NCBI GenBank assembly: GCA_036379355.1
Contig: DASVGV010000005.1
Location: 1-19,664 of the forward strand
DNA length: 19,664 nt
Source: CAJCIY01 sp036379355
Lineage (GTDB): Bacteria; Actinomycetota; Actinomycetes; Mycobacteriales; CAJCIY01
Direction: 5' to 3'
Below the pieces are notes generated by a model. The model did not search any database. It was not told the origin of the DNA and saw only the letters and a list, made by a program, of their open reading frames with translations. This document shows, one piece after another, positions 14,549-19,664 of this stretch; the first letter of the stretch is position 1; every line of letters begins with the position of its first letter. The translations under genes and the position numbers were made by a program.

Positions 14549-14577
14549 CCGAGATGTGGCACCAGGCCACATCTCGG
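14549..14577. terminator. 12-bp perfect hairpin between convergent dapE and phosphatase genes
   Basis: CCGAGATGTGGC (14549-14560) and GCCACATCTCGG (14566-14577) pair perfectly around a 5-nt loop ACCAG. Its symmetric place between convergent genes, after a C/T-rich stretch downstream of dapE, fits a bidirectional terminator. A second, shorter inverted repeat (around GGTCGCGTACGTGACC, 14616-14631) lies 2 bp beyond the phosphatase stop. Confidence 0.7.
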
Positions 14578-14595
14578 TGCGCGGAACGTGCGCTT

Positions 14596-14606
14596 GCCAC
14601 ATCTCG
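14596..14606 (+). repeat. third copy of the GCCACATCTCG hairpin arm
   Basis: GCCACATCTCG repeats the right arm of the hairpin (14566-14576) exactly, 30 bp downstream. The left arm at 14550-14560 could pair with either copy, so two alternative hairpins are possible. Confidence 0.7.
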
Positions 14607-14633
14607 CGGGGTCAGGGTCGCGTACGTGACCGG

Positions 14634-15404
14634 TTACCGTTCGACGAGGCGCTCGCGGAGCGCGTCGAGGTAGAGGTCCTCGAGGCCCGCGCGCTGGAGG
14701 TACTCGGCGGCGCCGCCCCACTTCTCGTCGACGACGTCGAGCACGGTCGCCATCGCGTGCGCGTCGACCTTGTGCGCGTCGAGCCCGATGCGCTGGGCGT
14801 CGTCGGCGTACGTCTGCTCGCCGACCAGCCGGATCACGATCTGCTCGATGCGCTCGTTGCTGAGCGCGTAGTCGGCGACGACCTCCTCGCGCGGCACGCC
14901 GACGGCCTCGAGGAGCACGGCCGACACCACGCCGGTGCGGTCCTTGCCGGCCGCGCAGTGCACCACGGTCGCGCCGGACCCCGGCGTCGCGACCACGCGG
15001 GCCGCGTCGGCGATCGCCTCCGGGGCGTCGTTCAGGTAGTGCAGGTACGCACCCGTGGCGCCGTCGGCCCAACGGTCCGGCAGCACCGCCCCGGGGTCGG
15101 CGCGCACCGACTGGCTCTCCGGGATGAGCGACAGGTGCAGCACGCGCACGTCGGGCTCGTGGTCGAGCGGTCCGAGACCCGTGCCGTGACGCTCGGTCTT
15201 CGTCCGCAGGTCGAGCACCGACCGGACGCCGATCTCGTGCAGCAGGCGCTGGACGTCCGCGGGCGTGAGGTCCTGGAGGTTGTCGCTGCGGACGAGCACG
15301 TGCGGCCGGATGTGGCCCCCCGTACGCACCGGCAGGCCCCCCAGGTCGCGGGTGTTGGCAGTGCCCTCGAGCTCGATCCAGCGCGGCGAGGTCGTCGTCA
15401 TCAC
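14634..15404 (-). CDS. MptpB-like tyrosine/lipid phosphatase
   Basis: The 256-residue protein belongs to the atypical protein-tyrosine/phosphoinositide phosphatases related to M. tuberculosis MptpB (PtpB). The P-loop is HCAAGKDRTG (149-158), with nucleophile Cys150 and phosphate-binding Arg156. The Lys153-Asp154 pair is the feature that distinguishes MptpB-type enzymes with activity on phosphoinositides as well as phosphotyrosine. The N-terminal NTRDLGGLPV (17-26) and VLDLRTKTE (63-71) are further family marks. No signal peptide is seen, so a cytosolic location is likely, though MptpB itself is exported without a classical signal. The GTG at 15404 is preceded 6 nt by a -10 TAGTTT (leaderless); the adjacent ATG at 15401 is an alternative start. 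Its physiological target is unknown. Confidence 0.87.
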   Translation of the reverse strand: MMTTTSPRWIELEGTANTRDLGGLPVRTGGHIRPHVLVRSDNLQDLTPADVQRLLHEIGVRSVLDLRTKTERHGTGLGPLDHEPDVRVLHLSLIPESQSVRADPGAVLPDRWADGATGAYLHYLNDAPEAIADAARVVATPGSGATVVHCAAGKDRTGVVSAVLLEAVGVPREEVVADYALSNERIEQIVIRLVGEQTYADDAQRIGLDAHKVDAHAMATVLDVVDEKWGGAAEYLQRAGLEDLYLDALRERLVER

Positions 15405-15410
15405 CGTCGC

Positions 15411-15416
15411 AAACTA
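15411..15416 (-). promoter_or_regulatory. -10 element of a probable leaderless promoter for the phosphatase gene
   Basis: TAGTTT on the minus strand is followed by 6 nt and the GTG at 15404. There is no Shine-Dalgarno upstream of the start. Confidence 0.5.
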
Positions 15417-15475
15417 ACGGATGATCGGACGCGAAACCGCGGTCCCGGTGCCCGGGAACACCCACGGCAGGTCGT

Positions 15476-15481
15476 TACGGT
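15476..15481 (+). promoter_or_regulatory. -10 element of a probable leaderless promoter for the LOG gene cluster
   Basis: TACGGT is followed by 6 nt and the GTG at 15488, again without a Shine-Dalgarno. It lies 60 bp from the divergent phosphatase promoter. Confidence 0.5.
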
Positions 15482-15487
15482 TGCGGC

Positions 15488-16252
15488 GTGAGTGCGTCCG
15501 CCGACCCCGATCGTCCGACCCCGGAGCGCCGCCACGGACCTGTGGTCCTGCGGCGCGGCCAGGTGCAGCCGTCCACCACCGACCAGCGACTGCTCGACCA
15601 GCGGGGACCGTCGGACTGGGTGCACACGGACCCCTGGCGGGTTCTGCGCATCCAGTCGGAGTTCGTCGAGGGCTTCGGTCTGCTGGCCGAGCTGCCGGCG
15701 GCCGTTTCGGTCTTCGGGTCGGCCCGGACCCGGCCGGACTCGCCGGAGTACGCCATCGCTCGCGCGCTCGGCCGGGCACTGGCCCTCGCCGGGTTCGCGG
15801 TCATCACCGGCGGCGGTCCCGGGTCGATGGAGGCGGTGAACCGGGGTGCGCTGGACGGCGGCGGACTGTCGGTCGGGCTGGGCATCGAGCTCCCGTTCGA
15901 GCAGCACCTCAACCCGTACGTCGACATCGGCATCAACTTCCGCTACTTCTTCGCCCGCAAGACGATGTTCGTGAAGTACGCGCAGGCGTTCGTGATCCTG
16001 CCCGGCGGGTTCGGGACGCTGGACGAGACGTTCGAGGCGCTCACGCTGGTGCAGACCCACAAGGTCACGAGGTTTCCGGTCGTCCTGGTCGGTACGGCGT
16101 TCTGGAGCGGTCTGCTCGACTGGTTGCGCACGACCCTGCTCCCGGACGGCAAGATCGGACCCGCCGATCTCGATCTGCTGCATCTGACCGACGACCCGGA
16201 CGAGGCGGTGGCGATCATCACCGCCGCTGCGGCGGGGCGCGGCGACACATGA
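15488..16252 (+). CDS. LOG/TIGR00730 family Rossmann-fold nucleotide hydrolase (long form)
   Basis: The 254-residue protein is of the LOG (formerly 'lysine decarboxylase-like') family, which cleaves nucleoside 5'-monophosphates, including cytokinin nucleotides, to base and ribose 5-phosphate. Signatures are VSVFGSART (73-81), ITGGGPGSMEA (106-116), the catalytic-region ARKTMFV (156-162) and PGGFGTLDE (172-180). A 65-residue N-terminal extension containing VVLRRGQV and DPWRVLRIQSEFVEGF is typical of the longer actinobacterial member. The gene overlaps the next LOG gene by 4 bp (ATGA), a paired arrangement. True decarboxylase activity is not expected. The in vivo substrate is unknown. Confidence 0.88.
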   Translation: MSASADPDRPTPERRHGPVVLRRGQVQPSTTDQRLLDQRGPSDWVHTDPWRVLRIQSEFVEGFGLLAELPAAVSVFGSARTRPDSPEYAIARALGRALALAGFAVITGGGPGSMEAVNRGALDGGGLSVGLGIELPFEQHLNPYVDIGINFRYFFARKTMFVKYAQAFVILPGGFGTLDETFEALTLVQTHKVTRFPVVLVGTAFWSGLLDWLRTTLLPDGKIGPADLDLLHLTDDPDEAVAIITAAAAGRGDT

Positions 16253-16815
16253 GGATCTGTGTCTACTGCGCCTCCTCGTCGTCAATCGACCCGCGGCACC
16301 TGGCGCTGGCGACCGCGGTCGGCGAGGCCATCGCCGCGCGCGAATGGGACCTGGTCTCCGGCGGCGGGCGCGTGTCGATGATGGGTGCGGTCGCCACTGC
16401 GGTACGCGGCGGCGGCGGGCACACGATCGGCGTGATCCCCGAGGGTCTGCGGCGGCTGGAGGACGAGGACACCGACGCCGACGAGCTGGTGGTCGTACCC
16501 GACATGCGGACCCGGAAGGCCCGCATGGAGGCCGAGGCGGACGCGTTCCTCATGCTGCCGGGCGGCATCGGCACGCTGGAGGAGTTCTTCGAGGCGTGGA
16601 CGGCGCGTTACCTCGGCCTGCATGACAAGCCCGTGGTGGTCCTGGACCCGGACGGAGTGTTCGACTCGATGCGCGCTGCGCTCGACGACCTCGCCTGCGC
16701 CGGGTTCGTGCGCCAGGCGGCGTTCGACCGGCTGACCTGGACGGCCGACGTCGCCGCCGCCCTCGACGCGTGTCAGGCGCGTCGACCGTCCGTCCATGGG
16801 ACCATCGACGCGTGA
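16249..16815 (+). CDS. LOG family protein (cytokinin riboside 5'-monophosphate phosphoribohydrolase-like)
   Basis: The 188-residue protein is the short LOG form, about the size of M. tuberculosis Rv1205 (187). It begins MRICVYCASSSSIDP, the usual LOG N-terminus, and carries SGGGRVSMMGAVA (37-49), the RTRKARM substrate region (87-93) and PGGIGTLEEFFE (104-115) with the catalytic Glu. Together with the long form it forms an overlapping pair, and its own stop overlaps the DivIVA-domain gene (GTGA). The homologue in mycobacteria makes free cytokinin-type bases; whether this organism does so is inference. Confidence 0.9.
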   Translation: MRICVYCASSSSIDPRHLALATAVGEAIAAREWDLVSGGGRVSMMGAVATAVRGGGGHTIGVIPEGLRRLEDEDTDADELVVVPDMRTRKARMEAEADAFLMLPGGIGTLEEFFEAWTARYLGLHDKPVVVLDPDGVFDSMRAALDDLACAGFVRQAAFDRLTWTADVAAALDACQARRPSVHGTIDA

Positions 16816-17165
16816 CGATCCTGCTCGAGATCCTCGCGGTCGCGGCGGTGGTCTTCGGCATCGCGGCGTACGTCGTCGGGCATCTGGACGGCATGTCGGA
16901 GGCCCCCCCGGACACGGGCGACGACGGGTTGCCGCCGGGCCGGCTCGCGCCGGGCATGGTCGACCGGGCTCGATTCGGGCTGGCGTTCCGCGGCTACCGC
17001 ATGGCCGAGGTCGATGTCGTGCTCGACCGGCTCCGTGACGAGCTCGCCGACCGCGACGCCGAGCTGGGGGAGTTGCGGGGCGCCGGCGAGCAGTCGGTGG
17101 CCGTCGGCGACGGCGATGGCGAGGCGGCCGACGTCGACGGGCAGCTCGCCCTCGGCGAGCAGTGA
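16812..17165 (+). CDS. single-pass membrane protein with DivIVA-type domain (Rv1209-like)
   Basis: The 117-residue protein has one N-terminal membrane segment (about residues 3-24, ILLEILAVAAVVFGIAAYVV), a Pro/Gly-rich linker (about 28-50), a DivIVA-like motif VDRARFGLAFRGYRMAEVDVVLDRL (52-76), and a short coiled-coil start and acidic tail. Short proteins of this kind occur next to tagA in mycobacteria (Rv1209) and Streptomyces. DivIVA domains sense curved membrane and scaffold polar growth proteins, but no function is known for this subgroup. The GTG start is chosen for the 4-bp overlap with the LOG gene; a start at 16770 would add 14 residues that overlap the LOG gene and is less likely. 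tagA begins 1 bp after the stop. Confidence 0.82.
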   Translation: MTILLEILAVAAVVFGIAAYVVGHLDGMSEAPPDTGDDGLPPGRLAPGMVDRARFGLAFRGYRMAEVDVVLDRLRDELADRDAELGELRGAGEQSVAVGDGDGEAADVDGQLALGEQ

Positions 17166-17166
17166 G

Positions 17167-17745
17167 GTGCCCGGCCTGACCCACGCTGCGGTCGGCCCCG
17201 ACGGGCGGGCCCGCTGTCCCTGGGGCCTGTCGACGCCCGAGTACGTCGCGTACCACGACGAGGAGTGGGGCCGGCCGGTGCACGGCGACGCGGCCCTGTT
17301 CGAGCGCTTCACGCTCGAGGCCTTCCAGAGCGGCCTGTCGTGGCTCACGATCCTGCGCAAGCGACCGGCGTTCCGCGCGGCCTTCGCCGGGTTCGATCCG
17401 GCGACCGTCGCGGCGTACGGGCCGGCGGACGTGGACCGCCTGCTCGCCGACGCGGGCATCGTGCGCAATCGGGCGAAGATCGACGCCGCGATCGCCAACG
17501 CGGCCGCGGTGGTCGCGCTCGGGCCCGGCGGGCTCGACGACCTCGTCTGGTCCTATGCCGGCGGAGGCTCCGACCGGCCCCCTGCGACGACGGCGGACGT
17601 GCCGGCGTCGACCGCCGCGTCGACCGCGCTGGCCAAGGCCCTTCGGGCGCGCGGCTTCCGCTTCGTGGGCCCTACGACGGCGTACGCCGCCATGCAGGCG
17701 TGCGGGCTGGTCAACGACCATCTGGCTTCGTGCGCGTTCCGATGA
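17167..17745 (+). CDS. tag: DNA-3-methyladenine glycosylase I
   Basis: The 192-residue base-excision repair enzyme removes 3-methyladenine from alkylated DNA. Its HhH-superfamily fold is recognised from RCPWG (16-20), YHDEEWGRPVHGD (29-41), LEAFQSGLSWLTILRKRPAFRAAF and the C-terminal LVNDHLASC. Zinc-snap ligands are Cys17, His30, His185 and Cys189, as in E. coli Tag. The GTG at 17167 starts 1 bp after the stop of the DivIVA-domain gene, so translation is coupled. The frame stays open upstream only as a shadow. The protein matches Rv1210 in context and length. Confidence 0.93.
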   Translation: MPGLTHAAVGPDGRARCPWGLSTPEYVAYHDEEWGRPVHGDAALFERFTLEAFQSGLSWLTILRKRPAFRAAFAGFDPATVAAYGPADVDRLLADAGIVRNRAKIDAAIANAAAVVALGPGGLDDLVWSYAGGGSDRPPATTADVPASTAASTALAKALRARGFRFVGPTTAYAAMQACGLVNDHLASCAFR

Positions 17746-17878
17746 CGGCCCGTACAGGGCTGGTAGGGCGGCCGGGGCGGGTGGGGTCACCGGCGCAGGT
17801 ACCGATCTGGGATGATGTCCGTCACCGCCGCGGTCACCGCACGTGCTGGCGGGCCAGGAGATCCGGGAGGAGCGCGAC

Positions 17879-18049
17879 ATGGCGGCCATGAAGCCGCGGA
17901 CCGGAGACGGTCCGATGGAGGTCACCAAGGAGGGACGCGGCATCGTGATGCGGGTCCCGCTGGAGGGTGGCGGCCGCCTGGTCGTCGAGCTCAACGCCGA
18001 GGAGGCGACCACGCTGGGCGATGCCCTGAAGGCGGTTGTCACTCCCTGA
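17879..18049 (+). CDS. DUF3117 small protein (Rv1211-like)
   Basis: The 56-residue protein starts MAAMKPRTGDGPMEVTKEGR and continues with the conserved IVMRVPLEGGGRLVVEL, ending DALKAVVTP. It is a highly conserved actinobacterial signature protein of unknown function. The ATG is chosen because GGGAGGAG (17865-17872) stands at the right distance; an in-frame start at 17843 would add 12 residues that contain the ribosome binding site. It lies 133 bp after tagA, a gap with no clear promoter except a possible GATGAT, and is followed at 12 bp by a hairpin terminator. Confidence 0.9.
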   Translation: MAAMKPRTGDGPMEVTKEGRGIVMRVPLEGGGRLVVELNAEEATTLGDALKAVVTP

Positions 18050-18061
18050 CCGTGCTGCTCG

Positions 18062-18081
18062 CCGGCCCCTGTTTGGGCCGG
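18062..18081 (+). terminator. hairpin terminator after DUF3117
   Basis: CCGGCCC (18062-18068) and GGGCCGG (18075-18081) pair perfectly around the 6-nt loop CTGTTT. It starts 12 bp after the DUF3117 stop and would end the transcript of the LOG-to-DUF3117 cluster. No T-tract follows. Confidence 0.6.
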
Positions 18082-18199
18082 TTGCCCCGATCTCGGTGAG
18101 CCCAATGCGCGGATTCCGGTCCCGTACGGGTCACACTCGGTGGCGCCCGTCGTCTGCGCGGGTGCCCGTCCGCGGGCCGGAGTGCTGAAGGGACTGTCG

Positions 18200-19664
18200 A
18201 TGGCCACGGACGCGCATGCTCGCGTCACGTGGCGCGAGGTCTTCAGTGTCCGTGAGTTCCGGGGCATGTTCTATGCCCAGCTCGCGAGCCTGGTCGGTGA
18301 CCAGCTGGCCAAGGTCGCGCTCGCGATTCTCGTCTACAACCGGACCGGCAGCCCGCTGCTGGCTGCTCTGACGTACGGCGTCACGTTCCTGCCCGCGCTG
18401 ATCTCCGGGCCGCTCCTGGGGGTCTTGGCCGACACCCGGCCGCGCCGGTCGCTCATGATCGTCTGCGACCTTGCGCGGGCCGGGATCGTCGCCTTGATGC
18501 TCATTCCCGGGCTGCCTGTCGCGGCGCTGCTCACGCTCCTGTTCGCCGTGAGCGCGCTCGACCCCCCCTTCAACGCGGCGCGTGCGGCGCTGCTCCCGGA
18601 CGTGCTGGCGGGCGAGAGGTACGCCGTCGGCCAGGCGCTGACCGGCGTCACGCTCCAGGTCTCCCAGGTCGTCGGCTTCGGCGTCGGCGGCGCGTTGGTC
18701 GTCGCCCTCACCCCCCGGGGCGCGCTCGCGGTCGACGTGGGCACCTTCCTGCTGTCGGCGACGCTCCTGCGGTTCAGCGTGGCGCACCGGCCGGCACCCG
18801 CCGCACCCGACGCCAGCTCCCGGTGGGTGCTGATCAGCGCCGGCGCCCGCGAGGTCGTCGCGGCTCCGCTGCTGCGCAACCTCGTCGGGATTACGGCGGC
18901 CTCGTTCGCGATGATCATCGCGACCGAGGGGCTCGCCGTCTCGTACGCGCACCAGCTCGGCCGGGGGGATACCGCGGTCGGCCTGCTCACAGCCGCCGTA
19001 CCGCTCGGCGCTTCCGTGGGGCTGGTAGCGCTGGCCCGCGTCCCCGCCGAGCGGCGCCTGCCCACGCTCCGGCTGCTTGCGGTGCTCTGGCCGCTGCCGC
19101 TGATCGCGACCGTGTTGCGCCCGCCCGTGGCCGTGACGATCGTGATCTGGGCCTTGACCGGCGCGCTCAGCTCGTTCCAGCTCATCGGCAACGTCCTGTT
19201 CGCGCAGGCACTGACAGGCGCCAACCGCGGGCGCGCGTTCGCCTTCGCACAGTCCCTGCTCATCGCGGTTCAGGGGCTCGGCGTGATCATCGCCGGGGGC
19301 CTCGCCGAGCTCACCACACCGGCCGACGCCATCGCACTCATGGCCTTCGCCGGGCTACTCGCGTGCGGCTGTTTGGTGGTCTCGCTCGGCCGTTTAGCCC
19401 ACTCGTCCACAGGCGCCTCAAGTCCTGTGGATAACTACCGATATGAGGGTGTGGCCCGAGGTTCGGCGATCGAGCACGCGCAGTCGTCCCCTGCGCGCGA
19501 CCAGCCTGCCTCGACAATGGTCGAACCGTCGCCGGACATCAGTGCATTGCGAGATGAGACACCTCGACTGTATGTGGTTCGTGTTTACGCAATGTCCTTA
19601 ATTGCGCTGGGTGTGTGCTTCGCCGCGGTCATCATGGCCGATTGGCATCCGGTTCGGCACGCGC
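18200..19664 (+). CDS. MFS transporter fused to a C-terminal extension (3' end outside window)
   Basis: The first ~395 residues are a major facilitator superfamily permease of the enterobactin-exporter/DHA3-like type. The N-terminus FSVREFRGMFYAQLASLVGDQLAKVAL (about 15-41) and the loop GVLADTRPRRSLMIVCDLAR after TM2 are typical, and about 12 hydrophobic segments follow. It probably exports small molecules by proton antiport. ATG follows GAAGGGA (18187-18193). Instead of stopping after TM12, the frame continues through a ~60-residue polar linker with lower G+C and into a further hydrophobic segment (YVVRVYAMSLIALGVCFAAVIMAD, about 458-481), still open at the window edge. The second part recalls the start of multi-TM HD-GYP or GGDEF signalling proteins, but too little is visible to name it. 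A lost stop or a sequencing frameshift between two genes is the alternative. Confidence 0.8.
   Translation, partial: MATDAHARVTWREVFSVREFRGMFYAQLASLVGDQLAKVALAILVYNRTGSPLLAALTYGVTFLPALISGPLLGVLADTRPRRSLMIVCDLARAGIVALMLIPGLPVAALLTLLFAVSALDPPFNAARAALLPDVLAGERYAVGQALTGVTLQVSQVVGFGVGGALVVALTPRGALAVDVGTFLLSATLLRFSVAHRPAPAAPDASSRWVLISAGAREVVAAPLLRNLVGITAASFAMIIATEGLAVSYAHQLGRGDTAVGLLTAAVPLGASVGLVALARVPAERRLPTLRLLAVLWPLPLIATVLRPPVAVTIVIWALTGALSSFQLIGNVLFAQALTGANRGRAFAFAQSLLIAVQGLGVIIAGGLAELTTPADAIALMAFAGLLACGCLVVSLGRLAHSSTGASSPVDNYRYEGVARGSAIEHAQSSPARDQPASTMVEPSPDISALRDETPRLYVVRVYAMSLIALGVCFAAVIMADWHPVRHA
19406..19434. repeat. inverted repeat with DnaA-box-like sequences
   Basis: TCCACAGG (19406-19413) and CCTGTGGA (19424-19431) are perfect inverted arms around 10 nt. 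The right arm extends to TGTGGATAA (19426-19434), the exact reverse complement of the DnaA box TTATCCACA; the left arm (TCGTCCACA) differs by one base from the actinobacterial box TTGTCCACA. It lies inside the open frame at the junction after the MFS domain. Confidence 0.5.

Noticed and set aside
15488..16815. LOG pair as lysine decarboxylases
   Set aside because: The PGGxGTxxE signature is that of LOG nucleotide hydrolases; the decarboxylase name is an old misannotation.
16282..18267. 661-codon minus-strand frame opposite LOG2, DivIVA, tagA and DUF3117
   Set aside because: Low-complexity Arg-rich product, antisense to four conserved genes with tight overlaps.

Overview
The window is about 72% G+C, uses many GTG starts, and carries actinobacterial gene families (7Fe ferredoxin FdxC, MptpB-type phosphatase, DUF3117, DivIVA-domain membrane protein). 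It looks like chromosomal DNA of a high-GC actinobacterium. I cannot place the genus. No tRNA, rRNA, CRISPR array, transposase or integrase was seen, and genes are densely packed on both strands.

Left part (1-3213). The 3' end of a divergent FtsH-like AAA+/M41 metalloprotease is followed by an overlapping pair (small membrane protein, flavin-reductase-domain protein). A cysteinyl-tRNA synthetase on the minus strand converges on this pair. That synthetase has the 'NITDVGH' signature of the second CysRS type and lies 12 bp downstream of a TetR regulator.

Lipid catabolism block (3226-10101). The TetR gene is divergent from a tight five-gene operon: SCP2 sterol-carrier protein, ABC1/UbiB-like atypical kinase, MaoC-type enoyl-CoA hydratase, a 720-aa double-domain acyl-CoA dehydrogenase (FadE34-like) and a CYP124/125/142-like P450. 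A near-perfect palindrome lies between the -35 and -10 of the operon promoter, so the TetR protein probably represses it. The set suggests omega-oxidation followed by one partial beta-oxidation turn on a sterol side chain or methyl-branched acyl chain. CoA ligase, hydroxyacyl-CoA dehydrogenase and thiolase are not here. The SCP2 plus UbiB-like pair inside such an operon is the most unusual arrangement in the window.

Right part (10108-18049). A SirB1-family gene is divergent from fdxC-dapC. A 197-bp gap with a long inverted repeat comes next, then dapD-dapE (succinylase branch of lysine/DAP synthesis). The DapD resembles the E. coli type rather than the mycobacterial type. An MptpB-like phosphatase converges on dapE and is divergent from two LOG genes, a DivIVA-domain protein, tagA and DUF3117. 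This order recalls M. tuberculosis Rv1201c-Rv1211, but without folP2 and gpgS.

Right end (18200-19664). An MFS exporter reads in frame, without a stop, through a linker into an extra membrane segment before the window ends. At least five genes appear to have leaderless promoters (TANNNT, 6-7 nt, GTG).
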